Assembly: GCA_021827885.1 (NCBI GenBank)
Contig: JAKAUD010000196.1
Location: 1-6,947, forward strand
Length of the DNA: 6,947 nucleotides
From: Thermoplasmata archaeon
Lineage (GTDB): Archaea > Thermoplasmatota > Thermoplasmata > Thermoplasmatales > Thermoplasmataceae
Direction of reading: 5' to 3'
A program made the translations under genes and the position numbers. Positions 1-5,607 of this stretch are shown piece by piece. The first letter of the stretch is position 1. Each line of letters opens with the position of its first letter. The notes below the pieces were generated by a model. That model worked only from the letters and a program-made list of their open reading frames with translations, searched no databases and had not been told where the DNA came from.

Positions 1-150
1 CGGGTCAAGATGTCCGGGCGATTTTGCAGAACCTTCTATTACATAATTCAGGGGCGCTTTCTTTTCAGTCTCTACCTTATATATAGCAAAGCCTGCCGCA
101 ATGAGTACAACAACGACCACTACAGCAATAATTGCCGATGACCTTTTCAT
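1..150 (-). CDS. Probable peptide ABC transporter substrate-binding protein (family 5), N-terminal 50 codons only
   Basis: This reading frame starts at the ATG at 150 and runs off the left edge, so only 50 residues are visible. Residues 1-4 are MKRS, followed by an uninterrupted hydrophobic stretch (about 5-24, rich in V, I, A and L) that fits a signal peptide or an N-terminal membrane anchor. There is no lipobox cysteine, so the protein would be tethered by the helix or released. Residues 44-50 read SPGHLDP, resembling the strand near the mature N-terminus of oligopeptide/dipeptide-binding proteins, which often carries a P-x-x-L-D-P pattern. An AAGGA ribosome binding site lies at 160-156, five bases before the ATG. 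The two Opp/Dpp-type ATPases just upstream on the same strand support the call. Such a protein would capture peptides or similar solutes outside the cell and deliver them to the permease. The family assignment rests on a short fragment plus context. Confidence 0.72.
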   Translation of the reverse strand, partial: MKRSSAIIAVVVVVVLIAAGFAIYKVETEKKAPLNYVIEGSAKSPGHLDP

Positions 151-155
151 GGTAA

Positions 156-160
156 TCCTT
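156..160 (-). promoter_or_regulatory. Ribosome binding site of the substrate-binding protein
   Basis: AAGGA on the minus strand, five bases upstream of the ATG at 150. It supports that start codon and suggests this gene has a transcribed leader, unlike the apparently leaderless genes elsewhere in the window. Confidence 0.5.
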
Positions 161-170
161 ATGCAAAAAG

Positions 171-221
171 TAGTATATATACATTGTTTATCTGACTATA
201 TCAAAATAGAATATTGTTTAT
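171..221 (-). promoter_or_regulatory. Putative promoter region with a 9-base direct repeat upstream of the substrate-binding protein
   Basis: This AT-rich stretch contains two TATA-like candidates read on the minus strand: ATATATACTA (180-171) and GATATAG (around 203-197). Only the second leaves room for a leader that would include the AAGGA ribosome binding site. The nonamer ATTGTTTAT (plus-strand reading) occurs at 183-191 and again at 213-221, exactly 30 bases apart, flanking the second TATA candidate. The same-face spacing (about three helical turns) could reflect paired regulator binding. It also implies that the binding-protein gene is transcribed separately from the ATPase genes. All functional statements are inference. 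Confidence 0.35.
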
Positions 222-320
222 TTTATTGTAAGATAAAGTGAAATAAATTTAGAATTCAATAACTACTTCTGCAAAATGTAACGCAGTAAATAAAAGCATT
301 GCAAAACACAAGAGCTTGGC

Positions 321-557
321 ATGATAATGACTATCTGGCATGTCAAAAGGCATATTGATGCATCCTATATGTTTTCTACCAGATATACTCCTTCAACGTT
401 CATCCGATTCGATAAAAAATCTGGAAAATATGTTCATTACATACTGATAGGAATCCATATGAGTTTGCGTTCACTTTATGATCAAATATGCACTTATGGA
501 AAATTTGGTGTTAAAAGTGTCGGGATATTTCCGGTAAAAGATATAACTGACAATTAA
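321..557 (+). CDS. Uncertain small hypothetical protein, 78 aa
   Basis: This plus-strand frame does not overlap any confident gene and ends four bases before the stop of the convergent ATPase gene. The predicted protein is basic and aromatic-rich (pattern MIMTIWHVKRH at the start) and I do not recognise it. An AT-rich TATA-like element (TAAATAAAA, about 287-295) is centred roughly 30 bases before the ATG, compatible with a leaderless transcript, but such elements are common by chance in AT-rich DNA. There is no ribosome binding site. Base composition is more AT-rich than in the neighbouring genes. It may be a lineage-specific small gene, a remnant of a lost gene, or a chance open frame. Confidence 0.25.
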   Translation: MIMTIWHVKRHIDASYMFSTRYTPSTFIRFDKKSGKYVHYILIGIHMSLRSLYDQICTYGKFGVKSVGIFPVKDITDN

Positions 558-561
558 CGGA

Positions 562-1536
562 CTAAAAGCCATCCTTGTGATAAAGCCAGCAGGAAACAAT
601 ATGCTCGTCGAAAGGCAGCTGGATTGAAGGTGGGTCACGGTCGCACGGTTCAAAGCGCCTTCCGCACTGGCGCTGGAAAATACAGCCTGAAGATGATGAT
701 GCCGTCTCAGCAAGTGGTATGTCAACATCTTCTTTCTTGTCAAGGCTGAATGTGCTTCTGAAAAGTATCTCGCTGTAAGGATGCTTTGGCGAGGATGCCA
801 CCTCCCTTGTATTGCCCGATTCCACAATTTTACCATAGAACATTACGGATAGCCTGTTGCACATGTATTTGATGACACTGATGTCATGGGATATGAAAAG
901 GTATGTGAGATCCGTCTTCTTTTTCAGGTCTCTGAGAAGATTCAGTATTTCTGCCTGTATGCTGACATCCAGGGAACTGGTGGGTTCATCAAGTATCAGT
1001 GCTTTCTTTGGTGCCGCGAGTGCTCTGGCAAGGCTGACACGCTGCTTTTCGCCGCCACTTAGCTCGCCAGGATAGTTCCAAAGTTTGCTTATGGGAACTC
1101 CGGTGAGGAGAGAAACTTCCCTGATTCGGTCATCGTATTTCTCCCTGGGTATATCTGAATATAAAAGTCCAGCCCTGATTATTTTGTACACGGGAAGCCT
1201 GGGATTCAATGATCCGACCGGATCCTGAAATACAATCCCGATCTGGTTCCTCATGAACCTTATGTCACGCGTCCGCCTGAAATTGATTTGCTTGCCGTTG
1301 ATCCTAACAGATCCATCTGTCGGCTTATAAATTCCAAGCAGAATCTTGGCAAGAGTGGATTTACCTGATCCCGTTTCTCCAATGATACCATAGGTATCTC
1401 CTTTGTTGACATTAAGGCTTATCCCCTTGAGAGCTTCGTTATACTTGCCGCCAGAGGTCTTTCTGCCCGAAAAGGTCGACCTGTTAAGGAATCGAATATG
1501 GAGATCACTGACAGCTATCACAGCATCATCATTCAT
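562..1536 (-). CDS. Oligopeptide/dipeptide ABC transporter ATP-binding protein (OppF/DppF type)
   Basis: A 324-residue ATPase that would energise peptide-type uptake at the inner face of the membrane, pairing with the upstream ATPase. All ABC motifs are present: Walker A GETGSGKST (53-61), Q-loop Q104 in FQDP, signature LSGGEKQR (159-166), Walker B ALILDEP (179-185), D-loop SSLD (187-190) and the H-loop histidine H217 in SHD. The C-terminal oligopeptide-transporter extension (oligo_HPY) begins around KHPY (251-254). It carries four cysteines at 285, 291, 298 and 316, with spacing C-x5-C-x6-C-x17-C. Length is normal for the family. The start ATG lies inside the end of the preceding ATPase gene (ATGAATGA, 8-base overlap), which implies translational coupling; no good ribosome binding site is visible. 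The signature LSGGEKQR fits the second ATPase of Opp/Dpp pairs, so the F-type assignment is reasonable. Substrate is not determinable; peptide, nickel/opine and some sugar importers share this family. Confidence 0.93.
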   Translation of the reverse strand: MNDDAVIAVSDLHIRFLNRSTFSGRKTSGGKYNEALKGISLNVNKGDTYGIIGETGSGKSTLAKILLGIYKPTDGSVRINGKQINFRRTRDIRFMRNQIGIVFQDPVGSLNPRLPVYKIIRAGLLYSDIPREKYDDRIREVSLLTGVPISKLWNYPGELSGGEKQRVSLARALAAPKKALILDEPTSSLDVSIQAEILNLLRDLKKKTDLTYLFISHDISVIKYMCNRLSVMFYGKIVESGNTREVASSPKHPYSEILFRSTFSLDKKEDVDIPLAETASSSSGCIFQRQCGRRFEPCDRDPPSIQLPFDEHIVSCWLYHKDGF

Positions 1537-2554
1537 AGAGAAAACACGCTACCCCCTGATTATTCTCCAGAATAGCTATTTCAGGCTCAGACATCTGACA
1601 CCTGTCAAATGCAAATGGACATCTTGGGCTGAATGCGCACCCCTTCGGAATATTCCTCATGTCAGGCGGATCACCCCGCATTGAGGGAAGTGGCGGAGAA
1701 TCGTAAAACCCTGATGGGATTGACGATAGGAGCAGTGAGGTATATGGGTGCTTTGGATTCTTGATTATGGTGGATGTTTTACCATACTCAACTATCTTTC
1801 CTGCATACATGACGTAGATTCTATCGCAGATCTGTGCAGCAACAGTGAGGTCATGTGTTATTATTATGAGGGATAGTCCAGTCTCAGACTGCATTCGGGA
1901 AAGAAGTTTGAGTAGTTTGACCTGAACAATGGTGTCGAGGCCTGTAGTCGGTTCATCCATAATAACAAGTTTTGGTTTCTGCAGCAGTGCAAGGGCAATG
2001 GCAATCCTCTGCCTCATCCCCCCTGAAAGCTCATGAGGAAATTTCTCTATAACCTTCTCAGGGCTGTCTATGCTCAGTTCACCCAACATCTCCTTGATGC
2101 TGTCGATTCCATGAGATACAGAGTTCTTGTCATCCTTCTTCACAAGACCACAGGCCATCATTGATTCAAGAAGTTGATCCCTGACCCTGTAAACCGGATT
2201 TAAGGACGTAAGTGGTTCCTGAAACACCATATTCAGTCCCAGAACACCGTTCTTATTCCTGTCGGGAGACAGTATGGGAGTTATTTCCCTCCCGTCAAAA
2301 TAGATCTTTCCGCCGTTGTGAATTGCCGGGGGCGAATCCAGAAGGCCGGATATTGCAGTAGCAAGAGAGGTCTTTCCAGAGCCACTTTCACCAACAATGC
2401 CTACCTTCTCCCCCTTCATCACGTGTATATTGGCGCTGTTTACTACTTTTATAGAATAATTAGAAAATTTATATGTTATGGTAAGGTTCTTAACCTCGAG
2501 GATGGTGGATAAAGCTTGAAGGGAATCTTCCTGATTTCCATCCATTGTCAACAT
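1529..2554 (-). CDS. Oligopeptide/dipeptide ABC transporter ATP-binding protein (OppD/DppD type)
   Basis: A 341-residue ATPase, first of the pair. Motifs: Walker A GESGSGKTS (55-63), Q-loop Q112 in FQEP followed by LTSLNP (115-120, typical of this subfamily), signature LSGGMRQR (176-183), Walker B LVIMDEP (196-202), D-loop TGLD (204-207) and H-loop H234 in THD. KHPY at 268-271 opens the oligo_HPY extension, which includes the characteristic SIP and GDPP segments (278-280, 294-297). Four cysteines at 306, 312, 319 and 337 have the same spacing as in the partner ATPase. In a bacterial DppD this extension was shown to bind an iron-sulfur cluster. The start at 2554 is favoured by a strong ribosome binding site (AGGTGGGAG) eight bases upstream; a second ATG three codons in is less well spaced. 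LSGGMRQR and the TGLD D-loop fit the D subunit. It is 17 bases downstream of the oxidoreductase gene and almost certainly cotranscribed with it. Confidence 0.94.
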   Translation of the reverse strand: MLTMDGNQEDSLQALSTILEVKNLTITYKFSNYSIKVVNSANIHVMKGEKVGIVGESGSGKTSLATAISGLLDSPPAIHNGGKIYFDGREITPILSPDRNKNGVLGLNMVFQEPLTSLNPVYRVRDQLLESMMACGLVKKDDKNSVSHGIDSIKEMLGELSIDSPEKVIEKFPHELSGGMRQRIAIALALLQKPKLVIMDEPTTGLDTIVQVKLLKLLSRMQSETGLSLIIITHDLTVAAQICDRIYVMYAGKIVEYGKTSTIIKNPKHPYTSLLLSSIPSGFYDSPPLPSMRGDPPDMRNIPKGCAFSPRCPFAFDRCQMSEPEIAILENNQGVACFLYE

Positions 2555-2562
2555 CTATTGTT

Positions 2563-2571
2563 CTCCCACCT
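2563..2571 (-). promoter_or_regulatory. Strong ribosome binding site for the OppD-type ATPase gene
   Basis: AGGTGGGAG on the minus strand begins immediately after the TGA stop of the upstream oxidoreductase gene and ends eight bases before the ATG at 2554. It is the best Shine-Dalgarno-like site in the window. It marks the ATPase gene as an internal operon gene translated from a longer message. Confidence 0.65.
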
Positions 2572-3723
2572 TCAGCTGATGTCGGATGTTTCCCGGCTTC
2601 TTACCCGGATATCACGTTTAGCAAGCTCCGGGAAGAACAGCTTTGGAGGTATGATCTGTTCAGGAGGCTTCACTCCCTTTCCCTTCACGATGCCACCTGC
2701 AATCATCTGTGCAACGATTGACCCAGGAACTCCAACCTCTTTCTGGGATGCAGAAAGTTTCCGTTTCTCATCGTACTTGAAATCGATTATTACCTGAACA
2801 TTTCTTGACTTTCCGCCTTCCTCGCCGTTAACTTCAACAACAGTCCTCTCATAGTCCTTCACCTGAAGATTGTCAGGAGGAGTAAGGATTCCCTGGCTCT
2901 TGAGAAACTTTATGAAGAAGTCCCTGGGCACAATCTCAGTGCCATCGACCTTGTACTTTTCTTTCATTCCGAATCCCATGTCTACAATCATCTTCATATT
3001 TAAAATATCCCTGCTACCCTCCATCCATTCCACATACTTCACTCCCTTTTCCTTGAAGCTCTCCGGCATTGTGGCAATTTCTGAATGAAGTGTCCTGTAA
3101 ACGGTGACGTCACCTATTTCCGGCCCAAAATTGAACGGTTCAGATCTTGACATTGGCGCCGTTTCCATGAACTTGGAATCCTGATAGTGCACTGCAGGAA
3201 GCGTGAGTTCATCAATGAGTGTTGCCGGGGACCATGAGAAATAGTACTTGGCACCCTCTGTCTTATCCATCCACGCATCCCTTATTATGACGCTCTCAGC
3301 CTTATCCATCTTGTTTACCGCATAGGACGCCGCCACAGATGAAATACCTGGCTGTGCACCCATGCCTATTACTGCAAGAAGCCCCTCTTTTGCGAATTTA
3401 TCGTTAAGGCTGACCTGCTGGCGGGTCATATGATATAGTCCACCGAAATCAATGTAGGGAACTTTTGCAATGAGGCATGCATCCATTACATCAAGGTTGA
3501 AATAATACTGTGATGCGTTTATTACAACATCATGACCCTTAATGGCCTTGGCAAGTTCATCATGTTTCTGTACATCTATTTTTTTAAAAACAACTCTTGG
3601 GTCAGAAAAATGCCGCTCCACCAGATCAACTACCTGTACCTGCTCAACATTTTTGTTTTCAAGGAGATCAAGAACAGAAACAGTTCCTGTGATACCTGAA
3701 CCCCCTACAACTGTCACTTTCAT
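2572..3723 (-). CDS. Saccharopine dehydrogenase-family NAD(P)-dependent oxidoreductase
   Basis: A 383-residue cytoplasmic enzyme. The N-terminal Rossmann fold shows the dinucleotide motif GGSGITG (7-13). An aspartate at the end of the second strand (D33 in VVD) favours NAD over NADP by general Rossmann rules. Further family-like segments are HDVVINAS (64-71), YIDFGG (90-95), GMGAQPGISS (120-129), WSPATLIDE (164-172), and a C-terminal VPGSIVAQMIAGGI (332-345) leading to PPEQIIPPKLFFPEL (353-367). Family members include saccharopine dehydrogenase/reductase, lysine 6-dehydrogenase and carboxynorspermidine synthase; the length is near that of lysine 6-dehydrogenase. They oxidise or form C-N bonds at an amino group of an amino acid. 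I cannot choose the substrate from sequence alone. The ATG directly precedes the first Rossmann strand, so the start is secure. A TATA-like element about 27 bases upstream suggests a leaderless message. It is the first gene of the apparent operon with the two ATPases and diverges from the aminotransferase. Confidence 0.88.
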   Translation of the reverse strand: MKVTVVGGSGITGTVSVLDLLENKNVEQVQVVDLVERHFSDPRVVFKKIDVQKHDELAKAIKGHDVVINASQYYFNLDVMDACLIAKVPYIDFGGLYHMTRQQVSLNDKFAKEGLLAVIGMGAQPGISSVAASYAVNKMDKAESVIIRDAWMDKTEGAKYYFSWSPATLIDELTLPAVHYQDSKFMETAPMSRSEPFNFGPEIGDVTVYRTLHSEIATMPESFKEKGVKYVEWMEGSRDILNMKMIVDMGFGMKEKYKVDGTEIVPRDFFIKFLKSQGILTPPDNLQVKDYERTVVEVNGEEGGKSRNVQVIIDFKYDEKRKLSASQKEVGVPGSIVAQMIAGGIVKGKGVKPPEQIIPPKLFFPELAKRDIRVRSRETSDIS

Positions 3724-3746
3724 AATTTCATAAAGTTATTTGTAAC

Positions 3747-3753
3747 ATAAAAA
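3747..3753 (-). promoter_or_regulatory. TATA-like box of the oxidoreductase-ATPase operon (leaderless type)
   Basis: The minus strand reads AGTTTTTAT here, with TTTTTAT centred at 3750, about 27 bases before the ATG at 3723. Archaeal transcription starts roughly 25 bases after the TATA centre, so the start would fall at or next to the ATG. No ribosome binding site precedes this ATG, which agrees with a leaderless transcript. Confidence 0.5.
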
Positions 3754-3770
3754 CTTATTGCAGTATATGG

Positions 3771-3808
3771 AACATTTTCACATGTTTAACATAGAATATG
3801 AAAATGTT
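3771..3808. promoter_or_regulatory. Inverted repeat in the divergent promoter region, candidate operator
   Basis: AACATTTTCA at 3771-3780 is matched by its exact reverse complement at 3799-3808. The pairing continues inward after one mismatch for two more bases (12 of 13 positions). Between the arms sits a second small palindrome, ATGTT-T-AACAT (3782-3792). The same AACAT/ATGTT pentamer also occurs at 3744-3748 and 3811-3815, giving six copies within about 72 bases. The repeat lies just upstream of the TATA element of the oxidoreductase operon and about 105 bases before the aminotransferase ATG. It could coordinate both genes, for example through an Lrp/AsnC-like regulator; which protein binds is unknown. 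Confidence 0.45.
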
Positions 3809-3868
3809 AGATGTTTTTATGCCATGAAATAAAATATGTACATTCATATGGTTTATTGTCTGGAAAAG

Positions 3869-3878
3869 TACATATACA
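3869..3878 (+). promoter_or_regulatory. Candidate TATA box of the aminotransferase gene
   Basis: TACATATACA is centred about 40 bases before the ATG at 3913, predicting a start near 3898 and a leader of roughly 15 bases. That leader includes GGTG at 3902-3905, a weak ribosome binding site seven bases from the ATG. Another TATA-like sequence (GGTATACAA, 3892-3900) is too close to the ATG to serve a start upstream of it. Confidence 0.35.
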
Positions 3879-3912
3879 GGGGAAGACATAAGGTATACAA
3901 TGGTGTTTTAAT

Positions 3913-5280
3913 ATGGAATCCACCAATCTAAACGAATCGGAGAGTCACAGTCGAAAGGAGTGGCACTCCGATAAATCTGAGAGGCTGTTTGAAAGACAGA
4001 AGAAATTGATACCAAGTGGATCTAGTTCTCTCATGAGAACAAGTTCATGGGAACCGTACCCGCTTTTTATTAACCGGGGCAAGGGATCCAAGATCTGGGA
4101 CATAGATGGGAATCAGTACATTGACTTCCTTATGGCGTTTGGCCCACTCATCAATGGACATTCGCATCCAAAGATAAACAATGCAGTGAAAAAGCAGATA
4201 AGGGATGGCTATCTTTTCGGTGCGCCCAATGAGCTTGAATACAAGCTGGCAAAGATGTTCATGAAATTTGTCCCGAACCAGGATAGGGTGATTTTTTCAC
4301 TGAGCGGCTCCGATGCGACCTTTAATGCAATCCGTCTCGCAAGGGCTGCCACTGGAAAGGACGTCCTCCTGAAATTCGAGGGGCATTATCATGGGCTGCA
4401 TGATTACGCCGCAATTTCCGTAGAATCTCCGCCTGTAGTGAGCGGCCTTAAAAGGTTCCCGAGACCTCTGGCATATACAGCAGGTATTCCAGCCGAAGTG
4501 ATGGACACAGTGGTAGTAGCCAACTGGAACGATCCAGAGAGCCTTGAGAGAATCCTTAAGATCAGAGGAAATGAAATTGCAGCAATCATAATGGAACCCA
4601 TAATGGCAAATTCCAGTGTGGTCCTTCCGGATGATGATTACCTGAAAGCTGTAAGAGAACTTGCAGATGAATATAACATAGTCTTCATCATGGATGAGGT
4701 CATAACTGGTTTCAGAGTCAGTGAGGGCGGAGCACAGAAACTGTATAACGTGAAACCGGACATTTCAACGTGGGCAAAGGCGCTAGGAAACGGTCTGACA
4801 ATTTCAGCAATTTCCGGAAAAGCCGAGTATCTGGATCTAATAGGAAACGGTGTAGCGTATGGAGGCACGTACTTCGCTTCCCCAATATCTCTTGCCGGAG
4901 CCTTGGAGAATCTGAGAATTCTGTCTGCCAATGACTTCGAAGCCTACAGGCACCTGAAAAGAATAACAAGAAAGCTCGCCAAGGGAATTGAGGAAGTAGG
5001 TGATGAGCTGAACGAGGATATGCTCGTGAACTGGGAAACCGGTCTTCTCTCCTTCGCATTCAGTGAACTGAGAAAGGTGAAGAACTACAGAGAATCCATT
5101 CAGAGCGACTGGGAGAAATATCAGGCCGTCCAGAAGATCATGCTGAAGAAGGGAATTTACCTGCATCCAGATGCCTTCGAAAGAATACCACTGTCAACGG
5201 CCCACAGCGAGGAGGACATCGAGGCTTTCATAAATGCCTTAAGGGACAGTGTTAAGGAATACAAAGAAACCGAAGAATAA
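3913..5280 (+). CDS. Class III PLP-dependent aminotransferase, glutamate-1-semialdehyde aminomutase-like
   Basis: A 455-residue fold-type I PLP enzyme that moves an amino group between or within substrates in the cytoplasm. Features in order: a polar, charged N-terminal extension (1-20); the substrate-lid region IPSGSSSLMRTS (33-44); IWDIDGNQYIDF (61-72); cofactor phosphate loop SGSDATFNAIRLARA (131-145); FEGHYHG (155-161); E228 in MEP; the PLP-pyridine aspartate D261 in MDEVITGFR (260-268); the Schiff-base lysine K289 in STWAKALGNG (285-294); GGTYFASP (317-324); and the C-terminal GIYLHPDAFE (414-423). The scaffold is clearly that of glutamate-1-semialdehyde aminomutase (HemL). However, SGSDA replaces the usual SGTEA, WAKALGNG replaces the usual LGKIIGGG, and the N-terminal PGGVNSPVR signature is absent. 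A specialised transaminase paralogue is therefore more likely than true HemL. It is monocistronic, divergent from the oxidoreductase, and ends before a T-rich terminator. Substrate unknown. Confidence 0.9.
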   Translation: MESTNLNESESHSRKEWHSDKSERLFERQKKLIPSGSSSLMRTSSWEPYPLFINRGKGSKIWDIDGNQYIDFLMAFGPLINGHSHPKINNAVKKQIRDGYLFGAPNELEYKLAKMFMKFVPNQDRVIFSLSGSDATFNAIRLARAATGKDVLLKFEGHYHGLHDYAAISVESPPVVSGLKRFPRPLAYTAGIPAEVMDTVVVANWNDPESLERILKIRGNEIAAIIMEPIMANSSVVLPDDDYLKAVRELADEYNIVFIMDEVITGFRVSEGGAQKLYNVKPDISTWAKALGNGLTISAISGKAEYLDLIGNGVAYGGTYFASPISLAGALENLRILSANDFEAYRHLKRITRKLAKGIEEVGDELNEDMLVNWETGLLSFAFSELRKVKNYRESIQSDWEKYQAVQKIMLKKGIYLHPDAFERIPLSTAHSEEDIEAFINALRDSVKEYKETEE

Positions 5281-5607
5281 ATTCATTTTTTTAACAATTT
5301 TTTTGACCATGCAAACTCATTGTAATGTATTATGGGACAAACTTCTTCTTCTTATTTTTGCACAAATTCCTGAAAATTCAGTTTAGTATTCTGTGTTCTA
5401 CCACGGAGTTGAAACAGTACTAAGGCTTCCAGCGCCGGTATACCATGGTAATTTACAAAAGTTGCAGGAATCTTGAATCATCACCTTCCTTATGAAAAAG
5501 ATCAATAATATCTTGGGACTGTTTGGCTTAGTTGAGAGGATCATGAAGATCTACATTGCACGCAGTCTTGAAAAACGTGCAGTAAACGGAAGATCATACT
5601 CGGAACT
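5281..5607. other. 327-base spacer between the aminotransferase and the 91-aa gene
   Basis: The left part (5281-5385) is AT-rich with T-runs that fit termination of the aminotransferase message. From about 5387 a plus-strand frame with amino-acid-like composition appears, broken by one stop. Two overlapping palindromes occur here, GGTATACC (5437-5444) and TACCATGGTA (5441-5450). No tRNA or box C/D RNA could be built: a C-box-like GTGATGA on the minus strand (5484-5478) lacks a D box at a suitable distance. Confidence 0.5.
5284..5304 (+). terminator. Oligo-T terminator after the aminotransferase
   Basis: Two runs of seven T's (5285-5291 region and 5298-5304) lie just after the TAA at 5278-5280, with no strong stem before them. 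Archaeal RNA polymerase terminates at such oligo-T tracts without needing a hairpin. A further T-rich patch follows at about 5341-5359. Confidence 0.6.

Larger units (their letters stand above)
151..561. other. 411-base intergenic region between the second ATPase gene and the substrate-binding protein gene
   Basis: This spacer is markedly more AT-rich than the flanking genes. It holds the presumed promoter of the substrate-binding protein at its left end and an uncertain 78-codon plus-strand frame at 321-557. I see no tRNA-like cloverleaf, no strong hairpin followed by a T-run, and no recognisable transposase fragment. The downstream side of the ATPase gene (minus strand below 562) has only a short T-rich patch and no convincing terminator. 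Confidence 0.6.

Noticed and set aside
317..342. TGGCATG repeated at 317-323 and 336-342
   Set aside because: A single short direct repeat pair with no promoter element or symmetry; likely chance.
249..353. 34-codon minus-strand frame with a hydrophobic stretch, resembling a small membrane protein
   Set aside because: No ribosome binding site or clear promoter, very short, and it overlaps the 78-codon plus-strand candidate; AT-rich DNA readily yields such hydrophobic frames.
471..836. Long minus-strand open frame overlapping the end of the OppF-type ATPase gene
   Set aside because: It lies in another frame of a gene with complete ABC motifs, its composition is not protein-like, and it has no start signal; it is a shadow frame.
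562..3723. Metallophore system of the staphylopine type (opine dehydrogenase plus Opp-like importer)
   Set aside because: The staphylopine dehydrogenase belongs to a different dehydrogenase group, and no nicotianamine-synthase-like or racemase gene is visible; the resemblance is limited to the general gene pairing.
4638..5166. Several minus-strand open frames of about 97-113 codons opposite the aminotransferase
   Set aside because: They are antisense to a gene with intact catalytic motifs, overlap one another, and have composition typical of antisense shadow frames (rich in S, R, L and F).
3913..5280. Naming the aminotransferase hemL
   Set aside because: Key signature segments differ from true glutamate-1-semialdehyde aminomutase and no heme genes are adjacent, so the symbol would over-claim.
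5370..5484. Possible box C/D guide RNA on the minus strand, from a GTGATGA C-box-like sequence
   Set aside because: The nearest CTGA D-box-like sequence is about 100 bases away, far too long for an archaeal C/D RNA, and no D' or C' boxes are suitably placed.
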